From NCBI GenBank assembly GCA_947173495.1, contig CAMWFQ010000002.1:124001-188000 (forward strand): a stretch of 64,000 bases of DNA, read 5' to 3'. The stretch's first letter is position 1. Every line of letters begins with the position of its first letter. Of the stretch, positions 1-10,900 are shown in pieces. The notes under the pieces are model-generated. The model ran no database searches and had not been told where the DNA came from. It saw only the letters and a list, made by a program, of their open reading frames with translations. The position numbers and the translations under genes are program-made. The DNA is from an uncultured Lachnospiraceae bacterium. GTDB lineage: Bacteria; Bacillota; Clostridia; Lachnospirales; Lachnospiraceae.

Positions 1-2129
1 GCCGCATTTCCCTCCACATATTTCTTTAAGCCGTGATACAGCGTGGATTTAAACAGCGGCTTTGCGATAAAGCCTTCGATTCCCGTATTGACGATCTCTT
101 CCTCAATCTCATTCCAGCCATAGGCTGAGATCAGGAAAATTGGAATATCCTTACCCACCCTTTTGTGAATTTCATGTATGGTCTGCAGCCCGTCCATATT
201 GGGCATCTTCCAGTCGATCAGCACAAAACGGTAATCGTCGTTTCTCCGGTGCCGTTCTGCAATCATTTCTACCGCATTCCTGCCGTCCATCGTCCATTCT
301 GCGTGAACGCCCAGCTCTTCCAGATTGGAAACCGCGCTCAGACAAAGCTGCTCATTGTCGTCCACTACCAGTATGTTCCATGCCGGAAGTTTCATTTCCT
401 GTATGGATTCCGCCTTCTTCAAATCCAGAATAATATGGAAAGTGCTCCCTTTTCCCGGCTCGCTGACGAGTCCGATCCTTCCTCCCATGAGGTCCACGAT
501 TTTCTTGGAGATCGCGGTGCCCAGCCCGGTTCCGGTCGTTCTCTGCACCACATCCGAATCGTCTCTGGAAAAAGCATCCCAGATCTTCTCCTGAAACTCT
601 TTTGACATTCCAATACCATTATCCGCAACTTCTATATGCGTGCATACATATTCTCCGCCCTTGGCAGAAGGCTCCTGATAAAGATATACGTCAATCCTGC
701 CCTCCTCCTGGGTAAATTTAACCGCATTGGACAAAAGATTGATCAGAACCTGATTCAGGCGTACCTCGTCACAATATACCTCCTCCGAGAGAATGTCTCT
801 GATAAAAATATCAAAATACTGATGTTTGGCCTTCACCTGAGGCTGCATAATATTTACGGCATCATCCATGATCTCCTTCAGGGAAAGCGGATTCATATTC
901 AATGTCATCTTTCCGCTTTCAATCTTGGACATATCCAGTACATCATTGATCAGCCCCAGAAGGTGTTTACTGGAGAGCAGAACCTTTTTCAGACAGTCCT
1001 CTATCCGTTCCGGATTGTCCGAATTTTTCATGGCAATCTCCGTCATTCCTATGATCGCGTTCATCGGGGTACGGATATCATGGCTCATGCTGGATAAGAA
1101 TTCGCTCTTTGCATGACTGGCGCGGACCGCTTCCCGCTTTGCTTTGTCCAGATTTCGCATCTGCTCCGTAGCCAGTTGCATATATTTGACAAAGACCACT
1201 ACCATAGCGATCAGAATGATCATGGAAGAAGCCAGCATGATTCCCAGTCTCACTTTATCCAGTCTTGTGATTGCCTCATTTAAAACACTGGTCTTCATCA
1301 CACTGATCAGGTACCAGGTCGTATTGTCAGAAAGGGGGGCGCAATAGATCTGCTGTTCTTCTCCGCCCACGGATATATTATCACTATAGATTCCATGAAC
1401 ATCCATTGCCTCTCTCAGCAGCCGGGCATAATCTTCCTTCTCTTTTCCGTTGTAGACATCATAGATCTCCATGATCCGCTCAAAATAGTTACTGCGAAAA
1501 GCGTCCCCGCTTCTCACTACAAAATAGCCTTCCTTATCAATGATATGAGAATATACCCTTCCATTCTCTTCGTCCAGATACAACACACGGGTCAGATAAT
1601 CCATGGAAATTCCCGCCACCAGAGCGGCGGTCTTTTCTCCATCCTCCAGGGTATAGGCGGCCGGCTGACCCAGCATCAGGAACTTGTCTCCCTGTTCATT
1701 GATTCCCTGGGCGACAATTTCTTTCTTCGTCTGCAGTGTTTCTACAACATCGCTTCTACTGCTGAAATCAATATCATCTCCGAATATTTTCACCAGTCTC
1801 CCATCCGCTGTACAGAATCCCAGATAGGTGAAATTCCTGATCGAAGCACTGTCAGTAAGCTTCTCCTCCATCTTTTCTTTGTATTCCGGTGAATCCTGAG
1901 AGACACTGCTTACAATTCCCGATACCTGCTCCAGACGCAGGCTGATGATTGATTCAAATTTCTGCTGCAGCTGCGTATTCACTTCTTCCATGTATATTTC
2001 GCTTATTTCCCGGATGGATTCCTTGGTCTTGTTCGTCATCACATACGTCAGACTGACAAATACGACCACACACACAAGCGCCATCATTACAAAGCTGTAT
2101 AATAAAAATCTTCTTGTTTTATTTTTCAT
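1..2129 (-). CDS. Hybrid sensor histidine kinase/response regulator (3' end cut by window edge)
   Basis: This gene is missing from the ORF track because it has no stop inside the window. I translated it by hand in one open frame from ATG at 2129 for about 709 residues. An N-terminal membrane segment is followed by a roughly 250-residue extracellular sensor region (Cache-like by layout, not confirmed) and a second membrane segment near residue 300. Then come the HisKA box SHDIRTPMNAIIG (phospho-His near 350), the ATPase N-box NQVLINLLSNAVKFT and G boxes DNGIGM and GTGLG. A receiver domain starts ILVVDDNE, with its phospho-acceptor Asp in LIDWKMPNMDG near 639 and the conserved Lys in AKPL. It probably senses an external ligand and signals by phosphorelay; further receiver or Hpt domains may lie beyond the edge. 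It has its own promoter downstream of polC. The ligand is unknown. Confidence 0.93.
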   Translation of the reverse strand, partial: MKNKTRRFLLYSFVMMALVCVVVFVSLTYVMTNKTKESIREISEIYMEEVNTQLQQKFESIISLRLEQVSGIVSSVSQDSPEYKEKMEEKLTDSASIRNFTYLGFCTADGRLVKIFGDDIDFSSRSDVVETLQTKKEIVAQGINEQGDKFLMLGQPAAYTLEDGEKTAALVAGISMDYLTRVLYLDEENGRVYSHIIDKEGYFVVRSGDAFRSNYFERIMEIYDVYNGKEKEDYARLLREAMDVHGIYSDNISVGGEEQQIYCAPLSDNTTWYLISVMKTSVLNEAITRLDKVRLGIMLASSMIILIAMVVVFVKYMQLATEQMRNLDKAKREAVRASHAKSEFLSSMSHDIRTPMNAIIGMTEIAMKNSDNPERIEDCLKKVLLSSKHLLGLINDVLDMSKIESGKMTLNMNPLSLKEIMDDAVNIMQPQVKAKHQYFDIFIRDILSEEVYCDEVRLNQVLINLLSNAVKFTQEEGRIDVYLYQEPSAKGGEYVCTHIEVADNGIGMSKEFQEKIWDAFSRDDSDVVQRTTGTGLGTAISKKIVDLMGGRIGLVSEPGKGSTFHIILDLKKAESIQEMKLPAWNILVVDDNEQLCLSAVSNLEELGVHAEWTMDGRNAVEMIAERHRRNDDYRFVLIDWKMPNMDGLQTIHEIHKRVGKDIPIFLISAYGWNEIEEEIVNTGIEGFIAKPLFKSTLYHGLKKYVEGNA

Positions 2130-2190
2130 GTCTGTTTTCTTTCATGATCCCTGTTGTAAGTAACATTATGCCTGATATTTTTTCTTTTCT

Positions 2191-2219
2191 ATTGTACCTC
2201 TTTCGGACCTGATTGTCCA
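2191..2219 (-). promoter_or_regulatory. SigmaA-type promoter for the sensor kinase gene
   Basis: On the minus strand TGGACA (2219-2214) and TACAAT (2196-2191) are separated by exactly 17 bases, about 60 bases upstream of the kinase ATG. It lies just after the polC stop, so the kinase is probably transcribed independently. A short inverted repeat (CTGAT/ATCAG inside CCTCTT/AAGAGG) overlaps the promoter. Confidence 0.6.
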
Positions 2220-2242
2220 CAAAGATCAGAAGAGGGCGGGTG

Positions 2243-5200
2243 TCACATTACAAAATCAAACAGGCTGATCTGATTTGATTCAGGCAGCTCTCCCAGCAGA
2301 TGCAGATCATCCATCATATCCACCACCGTCTTTGACACCTTCGTTCTCTCCCGGAAGTCCTGCTTGGACAGAAACGCGCCTTCCTTTGCAGCCTCCACAA
2401 TCGCATCCGCCGCCTTTTCTCCCAGTCCGTCAATGCTGTTTAAAGAAGGCATCAGTCTCTTTTCATCCACGATCTGAAAGTTTCTGGAATGAGCCGTAAA
2501 GATATCGATGGGCACAAAATCAAAGCCTCTGGCGTACATCTCCTGCACAATCCTCATATCTCTGTAGGAATCCTGCTCTTTTTTGGTAAGCGTATCGCTT
2601 CTTTTTTTGTAATCCTTCATCACCTTTTCCAGATGCTCCTGTCCCTGACACATCAGCTCATAGGAAAAGGCAGAGGCTCGGATTGAGAAAAACGAAGCAT
2701 AATAGGCAAGAGGATAGTTGATCTTGCAATAGGCGATCCGCCAGGCCATCATCACATAGGCGGCGGCATGCGCCTTGGGAAACATATACTTGATCTTTTT
2801 ACAGGACCAGATGTACCAGTCCGGCACATTCTTTTCCTTCATGGCTGCTTCCCATTCCGGCTTCAATCCCTTTCCCTTACGCACACTCTCCATAATTGTG
2901 AATGCCAGAGCGCTGTCCACTCCCTGATTGATCAGATAGATCATAATATCATCACGGCAGCAGATAGCCGTTGATATGGTGGCTTTTCCATCCAGGATCA
3001 GCGTCTGGGCGTTTCCCAGCCACACGTCGGTCCCATGTCCCAGTCCGGAGATCCGGATCAGATCTGACAGGCTTTTCGGCTCCGTATCCAGAAGCATCTG
3101 GATTACAAAGTCTGTTCCGAACTCCGGTATTCCCAGAGATCCTACCGGGCAGCCGTCGATCTGCTCCGGCGTGATTCCCAGCGCGGAGGTATCCTGAAAC
3201 AAAGACATCACCTGCGGATCATCCAGCGGGATCTTCGTAGGGTCGATCCCGGTCAGGTCCTGCAGCATACGGATCATGGTGGGATCATCATGTCCCAGAA
3301 TATCAAGCTTCAGGAGGTTATGATCGATGGAGTGATAGTCAAAATGGGTGGTGACAATATCCGTCGTCATATCATTGGCCGGATGCTGAACCGGCGTAAA
3401 GGAATTAATATCCTCTCCCACAGGCAGCACGATAATACCGCCGGGATGCTGCCCGGTGCTTCTTCTGATTCCTGTACACCCGCCCACAATACGGTTGATC
3501 TCACAGACACGCTTTCTGCTTCCCCGTTCTTCATAATAATTTTTTACATAACCAAAGGCTGTCTTGTCAGCCAGCGTGGCGATGGTTCCGGCCCGATAGG
3601 TTTGTCCCGCGCCAAAGATCACCTCTGTATATTTATGCGCCTTACTCTGATACTCCCCGGAAAAATTCAGATCGATATCCGGCTCTTTATCTCCTTTAAA
3701 TCCCAGGAAAGTCTCAAAGGGAATATCAAATCCATCCTTTACAAGGGGCTTTCCGCACACCGGACAGAGTTTGTCCGGCAAATCACACCCCGCATTTCCC
3801 GCGCAGGCTTTCACCTCCGGCGAATCAAAGTCACAATAAAAACAGCTGGGGCATCTGTAATGGGCACTCAGTGAATTCACCTCTGTAATTCCCGCCATAA
3901 ACGCCACAAGAGAGGAACCTACAGAGCCTCTCGACCCTACCAGATAGCCATCCTCCACCGACTTCCATACCAGCTTCTGGGCAATGATATACATCACCGC
4001 AAATCCGTTGGTGATAATAGAATGGAGCTCTTTTTCCAGACGTGCCTTTACCACCTCCGGAAGCACTTCTCCGTAGATCTCATGGGCACGTTTATAGCAG
4101 ATATCCTTCAGGGTCTTATCGCTGTCCGGGATAACGGGAGGACACTTATCCGGACGAACCGGTGAGATCACATCAATCCTGTCTGCAATCTTATTGGGAT
4201 TGGTAATGACCACCTCCCGGGCCTTACTGCTGCCAAGATAAGAAAATTCCTCCAGCATCTCCTCTGTCGTCCGCAGATACAATGGCGCCTGGTCGTCCGC
4301 ATCTGCAAAATGCTTTCCCGCCATAATGATCCTGCGGTAGACCTCGTCTTCCGGATCCAGGAAATGAACATCGCAGGTGGCAACCACCGGTTTGTGAAAC
4401 TCTTCTCCCAGCGCAACAATCCTCCGGTTCATATCCATAATATCCTCCATACTGTTTATGGCGGATATCTTCTCTGATTCGATCATAAATTTATTGTTTC
4501 CCAGCGGCTGAATCTCCAGATAATCATAAAAATTCACCAGACGGGCAATTTCTGTCTCCGATTTTCCTTCCAGCAGCGCTCTGTACAATTCACCGGCCTC
4601 ACAGGCGCTCCCCAAAATCAGCCCTTCCCTGTGCTTCAGCAGAAGGCTCTTCGGCACCCTCGGCCGCTTGCTGTAATAAGTCAGATGAGACTCCGATACA
4701 AGGGTATAAAGGTTCTCCCGTCCGATATTATTTTCAGCCAGAATAATGGCGTGATAGGAAGGCAGCTTTTTCACAATGTCCGGACTGGAATCCCCCATGG
4801 CATTGACCTTCGCCAGCGTGTCCGCCCCTTCCTCCTTCAGCATCGGAATAAATTTCACAAAAATCTCAGCGGTAGCCTCCGCATCATCCACTGCCCGATG
4901 ATGATTTTCAAGAGATACGCCCATGGTTTTGGCCACCGCATCCAGGGTGTGTTTCCCCTGATGAGGCAGCAGAATCCTGGCGATCCCAACCGTATCCACA
5001 CAGGTAAACGCCCTGCTGATCCCCATCCTTGCGGCGTTTTCTCTGATAAAGCTCATATCAAAGCCCGCATTGTGGGCCACCAGTACCGCCTCGCCGCAGA
5101 AACGGAAAAATTCGGGAAGCACCTCTTCGATCATGGGCGCATCCTTCACCATGCTGTCATTGATACCTGTCAGCTTTTCAATCTCAAAAGGAATGGGCAC

Positions 5201-6703
5201 ATCGGGATTTACAAAGCTGGAAAACCTCTCCGTAATCGCGCCCGCACATACCTTCACCGCCCCGATCTCGATGATCCTGTTATTCACCGGAGAAAATCCT
5301 GTGGTCTCAATATCAAATACCACAAAATCCGCACTGAAATCCTGTCCCTTTTCATCTGTGACAATCTCTTTCAAATCATCCACCAGATAGGCTTCCATAC
5401 CGTAAATGATCTTGAAAAAATCCTGTTTATCCGGCTGCGCTTCCCCCGCTTCCTTTCGTCTTGCCTTCTCTGCCTTCCACAGATCCTCCCACACATGATT
5501 GGCGTCGGGAAAAGCCTGAACTACTCCATGATCCGTAATGGCAATCGCCGGATGCCCCCACTGATAGGCGCGCTTTACAATGTCCTTTGCCTCGGAAACG
5601 CCGTCCATATCGCTCATCTTGGTGTGGCAGTGAAGCTCCACCCTCTTGAGCGTGCTTTTATCACTCCTTGAGGTGGTAAAATCAGGAATCTTTTTCACTC
5701 CTGCCAGAGAGCCTATGGTCAGTTCGTTGTCAAATTTATCGATGGTGGTCACACCCTTGAGTTTTACAAACGCGCCTTTTTTCAATCCCTCCTTCAGCTC
5801 ATCCAGCTGATCATTGCGGGAAAAAAGCTTGATGGTCATGGTATCGGTAAAATCTGTCACATCAAACATCACAATGGTCTTTTCATTCCGGATCTCACGA
5901 AAATCCTGACTGATGATCTTTCCCCGGATGACCACCTCTCCCATATCGCCGATCACTTCCTCAATAGGAATGGCTTCCTCCTCAAAATCCCTGCCATAGA
6001 TTACATCCGGATTGTCGGAGCGCTTCAGAGGGCGCCTGAAGTCCCCCCTGCCTGCTTTTCCGCCTTCCCCTCTGCGAAAGTCCTTCTTTTCTCTGGAAGC
6101 AAGCTCGTCCACACTTCCCTGTTTTTGCGGTGTCTGCACGTCGGGAGCCTTCTCCGGTACCGGCCGGACAAAGACCGGCTCTTCCTCTCTTCGAGCCTTC
6201 TTTTCTATGTATTCCATCTTACAGACAAGCGGCAGTCCGCACCGCTCATTAAAGATCTTTTCCAAGATCCGCACAAGCTCTCCGGATTTGCTCCTTGCAG
6301 GTACCGAATCCTCCACCTCAAGTTTCAGTTCGTCCTCTCTGGGAAATGAAATCTTTGCTCCCTTAAACAGGCAGTATTCAACAGGGCTGTACTCCTTAAG
6401 CTCAAGCAAAATACTGTCCTCATACACATTTAGCAGCTTCTCTGGCGTATACTGCTCTGACAGCTGAAATTGTTCATACAGCTTAAGCGTCACATTATGA
6501 AGCGCAAACAGCTGCTTCTTGATCTCCGCCTCCACCCTGAAAACAGCGTCCTTGGGAATCAGATGTCCGGAACGTATTCTGACCCTGATAAAGTCTCTGC
6601 TTTTTGTAGCCGAAACCTTTTCCACCTGAACCTGTTCAAAAAGCTCCTGTATTTTCCTGTCCAGTTTTAGTGTGGGAAACACCTCAAAAAACTGCTTTGC
6701 CAC
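2243..6703 (-). CDS. polC: DNA polymerase III subunit alpha, PolC type
   Basis: Replicative DNA polymerase of Gram-positive bacteria, with built-in proofreading. In order: an N-terminal region, an OB fold, the first half of the PHP domain (ELHCHTKMSDMDG, AITDHGVV), an inserted DnaQ-like 3'-5' exonuclease (VVFDIETTGF, AHNAGFDMSF, HRAVDDAEAT), the rest of PHP, a four-Cys zinc module (CPSCFYC, CPVCGKP), and the palm with catalytic acidic residues in PDIDLNFSGEYQ. The track ORF starts at 6829 inside ispG. I prefer GTG at 6703, giving 1486 residues (the family is about 1430-1470), because GAGGTG lies six bases upstream and overlaps the ispG stop; an in-frame GTG at 6712 is an alternative. Translation is probably coupled to ispG. 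Confidence 0.97.
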   Translation of the reverse strand: MAKQFFEVFPTLKLDRKIQELFEQVQVEKVSATKSRDFIRVRIRSGHLIPKDAVFRVEAEIKKQLFALHNVTLKLYEQFQLSEQYTPEKLLNVYEDSILLELKEYSPVEYCLFKGAKISFPREDELKLEVEDSVPARSKSGELVRILEKIFNERCGLPLVCKMEYIEKKARREEEPVFVRPVPEKAPDVQTPQKQGSVDELASREKKDFRRGEGGKAGRGDFRRPLKRSDNPDVIYGRDFEEEAIPIEEVIGDMGEVVIRGKIISQDFREIRNEKTIVMFDVTDFTDTMTIKLFSRNDQLDELKEGLKKGAFVKLKGVTTIDKFDNELTIGSLAGVKKIPDFTTSRSDKSTLKRVELHCHTKMSDMDGVSEAKDIVKRAYQWGHPAIAITDHGVVQAFPDANHVWEDLWKAEKARRKEAGEAQPDKQDFFKIIYGMEAYLVDDLKEIVTDEKGQDFSADFVVFDIETTGFSPVNNRIIEIGAVKVCAGAITERFSSFVNPDVPIPFEIEKLTGINDSMVKDAPMIEEVLPEFFRFCGEAVLVAHNAGFDMSFIRENAARMGISRAFTCVDTVGIARILLPHQGKHTLDAVAKTMGVSLENHHRAVDDAEATAEIFVKFIPMLKEEGADTLAKVNAMGDSSPDIVKKLPSYHAIILAENNIGRENLYTLVSESHLTYYSKRPRVPKSLLLKHREGLILGSACEAGELYRALLEGKSETEIARLVNFYDYLEIQPLGNNKFMIESEKISAINSMEDIMDMNRRIVALGEEFHKPVVATCDVHFLDPEDEVYRRIIMAGKHFADADDQAPLYLRTTEEMLEEFSYLGSSKAREVVITNPNKIADRIDVISPVRPDKCPPVIPDSDKTLKDICYKRAHEIYGEVLPEVVKARLEKELHSIITNGFAVMYIIAQKLVWKSVEDGYLVGSRGSVGSSLVAFMAGITEVNSLSAHYRCPSCFYCDFDSPEVKACAGNAGCDLPDKLCPVCGKPLVKDGFDIPFETFLGFKGDKEPDIDLNFSGEYQSKAHKYTEVIFGAGQTYRAGTIATLADKTAFGYVKNYYEERGSRKRVCEINRIVGGCTGIRRSTGQHPGGIIVLPVGEDINSFTPVQHPANDMTTDIVTTHFDYHSIDHNLLKLDILGHDDPTMIRMLQDLTGIDPTKIPLDDPQVMSLFQDTSALGITPEQIDGCPVGSLGIPEFGTDFVIQMLLDTEPKSLSDLIRISGLGHGTDVWLGNAQTLILDGKATISTAICCRDDIMIYLINQGVDSALAFTIMESVRKGKGLKPEWEAAMKEKNVPDWYIWSCKKIKYMFPKAHAAAYVMMAWRIAYCKINYPLAYYASFFSIRASAFSYELMCQGQEHLEKVMKDYKKRSDTLTKKEQDSYRDMRIVQEMYARGFDFVPIDIFTAHSRNFQIVDEKRLMPSLNSIDGLGEKAADAIVEAAKEGAFLSKQDFRERTKVSKTVVDMMDDLHLLGELPESNQISLFDFVM

Positions 6704-6713
6704 TGTTTGCACC

Positions 6714-7769
6714 TCATATTTTCCAATTTTCAAGTTCCTCTCGAAGGACGGAAAGCAACTTGTCCTCCGGCACCTTCCTGACGATTTCTCCTTTTTTAAA
6801 CAGAAGGCCCTCTCCGATGCCTCCCGCAATTCCGATATCCGCTTCCCTTGCCTCTCCGGGGCCGTTCACGGCGCACCCCATGACGGCCACCTTAATATCC
6901 AGGGGGAACTCCTCCACGACGGCCTCTACCTGATTTGCCAGCCCGATCAGATCGATCTTCGTCCTCCCGCAGGTGGGACAGGAAACCAGCTCGATTCCCC
7001 CCTGCCGCAGGCCCAGCGTCCTTAAGATCAGCCTGGCCGCCCGGACCTCCTGCACCGGATCTCCCGTGAGAGATACCCGTACGGTATCTCCGATCCCCTG
7101 ATTCAGGATCAGTCCCAGTCCCAGGGCAGATTTGATATTGCCGCTGAAAATTGTACCCGCTTCCGTGATTCCCACATGGAGCGGATAATCTGTTTTCTCC
7201 GCCAGCATCTCATGGGCCTTTACGCACATCAGCACATCGGAGGACTTGATACTGATCACCAGATTCTCATATCCCGCCTCTTCGATCATATGTACCTTAT
7301 CCAGCGCGCTCTCCACAATTCCCTCTGCCGTAACACCGTGATACTTTTCCACCAGCTCCTTCTCAAGAGAGCCGCTGTTTACTCCTACACGAACAGGAAT
7401 CTCTCTCTCCTTCGCGGCGGATACTACTGCTGCCAGCTTCTCTTTTCCTCCAATATTTCCCGGATTGATCCGGATCTTGTCCGCCCCGTTTTCGATGGCT
7501 GCAATCGCCATTTTATAATCAAAATGAATATCCGCCACCAGGGGAATCGAAATCTGCTTTTTGATCTCGGAGAGGGCCGCCGCCGCCCCGGCATTCGGCA
7601 CCGTACAACGGATAATCTCGCATCCCGCCTTCTCCAGCCGGTGTATCTGAGCTACTGTAGCCTCTACATCCTCTGTGGGTGTGTTGGTCATAGACTGGAT
7701 CAATATGGGACTTCCTCCGCCGATGACCCGGTTTCCTATCTTAATTACTCTTGTGTTATCTCTGATCAT
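6714..7769 (-). CDS. ispG: 4-hydroxy-3-methylbut-2-en-1-yl diphosphate synthase (flavodoxin)
   Basis: Iron-sulfur enzyme of the MEP isoprenoid pathway, converting ME-cPP to HMBPP in the cytosol. The N-terminal TIM barrel begins near [15 protein letters not shown]. The C-terminal [4Fe-4S] domain shows CPTCGR and a further Cys in [13 protein letters not shown] moved the start from the track's 7859 to ATG 7769 because GGAGG lies eight bases upstream and the resulting 351 residues match the family length. It overlaps the start region of polC. dxr, the second gene of the same pathway, is 20 kb away on the other side of the accessory segment; in many Clostridia the two are near neighbours. Confidence 0.96.
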   Translation of the reverse strand: MIRDNTRVIKIGNRVIGGGSPILIQSMTNTPTEDVEATVAQIHRLEKAGCEIIRCTVPNAGAAAALSEIKKQISIPLVADIHFDYKMAIAAIENGADKIRINPGNIGGKEKLAAVVSAAKEREIPVRVGVNSGSLEKELVEKYHGVTAEGIVESALDKVHMIEEAGYENLVISIKSSDVLMCVKAHEMLAEKTDYPLHVGITEAGTIFSGNIKSALGLGLILNQGIGDTVRVSLTGDPVQEVRAARLILRTLGLRQGGIELVSCPTCGRTKIDLIGLANQVEAVVEEFPLDIKVAVMGCAVNGPGEAREADIGIAGGIGEGLLFKKGEIVRKVPEDKLLSVLREELENWKI

Positions 7770-7899
7770 ACATTTGTCCTCCGTGCCTTTGTAAATGCTG
7801 TCGGGCTGCTTTTTCATATTTTGGGCGGGTCTCAAGTTCAGAAACCCTCTTGCAGGCAAGCTTACATCAAATTTCAGTCCTTTGCCCCGGTATCATGTT

Positions 7900-7928
7900 A
7901 TTATACTATGCCGATTGAAAAAAAGAAA
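7900..7928 (-). promoter_or_regulatory. Candidate promoter for ispG-polC
   Basis: A consensus TATAAT (7905-7900 on the minus strand) lies just after the terminator of the surface-protein gene and about 130 bases before the ispG start. No good -35 hexamer is seen (TTTCTT at 17-base spacing). The leader that follows can form short hairpins such as CTTGC/GCAAG, but I recognise no riboswitch. Since the neighbour upstream is a terminated, unrelated gene, ispG-polC needs a promoter somewhere here. Confidence 0.4.
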
Positions 7929-7955
7929 GCGGAGTGAAGGTCTTTTCCACTCCGC
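7914..7955 (-). terminator. Rho-independent terminator of the surface-protein gene
   Basis: On the minus strand GCGGAGTG and CACTCCGC form an 8-bp stem around an 11-base loop, followed by TTTCTTTTTTTC. It starts 13 bases past the stop of the large surface-protein gene. Confidence 0.85.
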
Positions 7956-7967
7956 ATGATTCCTTTT

Positions 7968-10900
7968 TCAATCCTTTTCAAACTCGCTCCGGCGTTTCTT
8001 CTTTCGCGGTCTGAGTGCTGTTATACCTCCCATGGATCCCAATGCCATGGTCAGCCACAGCGGCATCATTCCCATATCCGCCGTATCGGGAGTACTTCCC
8101 CAGCCCAAAGGAACATCCTCCTCCAGAATATAAACATAAGTTTCCTTCTCCGGATCCCACATCCTCACATAAGCCCTGGGAACCCCCTCTTCCCAGATGA
8201 TGATTCTGTCCGGGCTGTCAGGATCATTAGGGTCAGGCAGCTCTGTCGGGTATCCCGGATTATCGGGATCCTCTCCATTCCCGGGCTCCGGGCTGCTGCC
8301 CGGCTCCGGCGTGCCGCCTGGAACCGGCGTATGGTCTGGGGCAGGCGTACGGTCTGGATCCGGCGTTTCGTCCGGTCCGGGAGTACTGTTTGGATCCTCC
8401 GTTACTTCCGGCCCCGGCGAGCTGTTCGGATTCCCCGAAGGACTGGAAACCGGCGTCTGACCGGGCTCGCCTGTGGCTCTGGGTGTGGGCGTAACGGCAG
8501 GTTTTCTTGTTCTGCCGGACGTTGGTGTACTGCCAGGAATTCCTGTGGCTGCCGGTGCAGGTGTAGCGCCTGGCACGATAGAGGCTGAAGGCTGCGGCGT
8601 ACCACCCGGCACCACGGAAACTGTAGGAAGCGGTGTACCGTCCGGTACCATGGAAGCTGTAGGCTGCGGCGTACCGTCCGGCGTTTTCGTCGGCACAGGA
8701 TCCGGCGTTTTATCCGGGTTCTCCGGTATCTCAGGGTCAGGTGTCCTGTCAGGATCTCCCGGGCCGCCCGGATCCGGGCTCTTATCCGGATCCTTCGGAT
8801 CTTCCGGCCCCGGTTTGTCCGGGTCTGTGGGCACATCTGTCCCCCGGACATAACGCAGAATGATTACCTCGTTTCCGGCTTCGGTGGCGGTTACCAGGGA
8901 TTTGCCTGCAATTGCTTCATACTCGTCATCCGCATCATCCAGAAGTCCATATCCATCATTATAATGGGTATAAACCGATTCCACTCCCCCATGAGTATAA
9001 TTCAGCTCCCATTTGACTCCTTCCGCTTTAAATGTTTCATTCAGAGGAGCTGTCCGTCTTTCTATCTCCCGCATTCCCTCAAAGGTATAGGCATAGCCAT
9101 CATTACTCTCCAGCGTCCCGGCGAAGGAGCTGTCTCCCGTATCCTCGCCCGGCCCCAGCGGAACGCTTCTGGAGGAACCGCCGTTCACCGCTTCTTCACC
9201 TTCCCCTGCTTCCGGGGAATCCTCCTGCTTTTCACGGAAATAATATTCATGGACAATGTGATAGGAGCCTTCTCTTATATTGTCCCCGCTCAGCGTCCGG
9301 TAATAACGCAGAATAATGATCTGATTTCCCTCTTCTGTAGCATAGGCTCCCTGCATTTTGGTATCTGCCGTATAATCACTATCCTCTATAATACCATAGG
9401 CGGGATTATCGTAGGTATAGGTATGATATTCGCCATTTACACTGAAATTAGTCGGATTTGTCTCCCTTTCAACAGGACTTCCTCCGGCGGGGACAAGATC
9501 GCCGTTCTCATCTTTACGACAGGAGCCGTCAACCGTATACAGGATTCCATGATTTTCCGGCGTCAGCTCGCCTGCATCGACCGTTCGTATTTCGCTGGTG
9601 CCTTCCAGGTGATCGCCATCCTTATCCCTCAGATAATATACATGGATAACCTTATAGGATCCGGTCCCGGGTACTTCCGGCTTACGGTAATAGCGCAGAA
9701 TGATGATCTGGCTGCCGTCCTCAGTTGCCGTCACATTCCCCTTACCTTCTTCTACCCAATATTTATATTCTTCACCCTTCGGCCCTGTTCCTGTCTTTGC
9801 ATCATCGGGAACAGAGTACCCTGCTTTCATCATCCTGCTGTTCATCGGACTTTCAGAAGGCGTTGGACTCATGGATGGCGTTGGAGTCTCAGATGGTGAC
9901 GGAGTCACAGTTGGAACCGGGCTTTCTGTGGAACCGGGCGTCCCGCTGGGTTCAGGGCTTTCCGACATTTCCTGCCCCCCGCCAGGTGTCGCTGTCCCGG
10001 CAGGATCCTTTTCTTCTTCCGGCGTTTCTGTTTCAGCCGGTTCCGGTTCCGGCGTCGCCTCTGGCATGTCTGTCGGTTCCGGCTCTTCTGTGGCATCCGG
10101 TGTTATCACGGGTGCTTCCGGTTCTGCGGCGGGCGCAGACGTTTCAACCGGTTCCGGTTCCGGCGTCGGTACAGAAGGGACAGCCTGATCCGGATCGTCC
10201 CGGCTCTCAGTCGGTTCCGGCTCCTGTATCAGATTCAAATCTCCGGTCTGTTCTGCCTTCAGCAGATCTTTTGGCGTGTCCTGATTCCTGAAAAAAATCT
10301 TAAGTATCGGAATTCCCGGTCTTCCGGAAAGGGCCGACAATTCCGTCTCCGCAGTATATTCCTTTTCAGTCTGTCCGCCTCCCACGGTGGGTTCGTCGGT
10401 ATTTGCAGGGTCGGGATCCGGCAGAGAATCCGGCGTCTCCAGCGGCTTCGGTGTCTCCGGGTCCTGGTCCGGATCGGAAGGCAGCGTCGGTTCTGAAAGT
10501 TCCGGTGTCTCTTCCGGAGCAGACGACTCCAGCGGCTCCGGTGATTCCGGGTCTTCTGACGGTTCCGGCGTCTCCGCAGGATAAAGCGCTTCCGGTGTCT
10601 CTGATACCTCCGGGGATTCCTCCGGTTCCGGAGATATCAGTTCTCCCGAAGGCTCCGGGGAAACAGACGCTTCAGGAGAGCCTGACGGGCCGGGGGATTC
10701 CAAAGCTCCGGCGCGTGCGGCGTCCAGCCTTCCATTTTTCTGATTCTCTTCTACCACCATGCCATATTCGCTCTCAAAATAGGTATAGTGGTAAGAGTTA
10801 TTATTATAATTGTGTAAGTATTCCTTTGTTACATTCTGATCGCTGTAAGTCTTCGAGTGATTGATCGCCAGTCCGCCAACCGTGCTGACCAGGCTTGTTC

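Noticed and set aside
1-2129. Plus-strand ORFs at 140-2163 as genes
   Set aside because: The minus strand carries a continuous histidine kinase/receiver frame over the whole stretch.
4631-5671. 346-residue plus-strand ORF
   Set aside because: It lies wholly opposite polC, which has clear catalytic motifs in its own frame; the translation has no recognisable domain.
2243-6829. polC start at 6829
   Set aside because: It overlaps the end of ispG by 116 bases, and the extra residues are a readthrough of ispG in another frame; GTG 6703 has a proper ribosome site.
7769-7900. Riboswitch in the ispG leader
   Set aside because: Only short, imperfect hairpins are visible and none matches a class I know.
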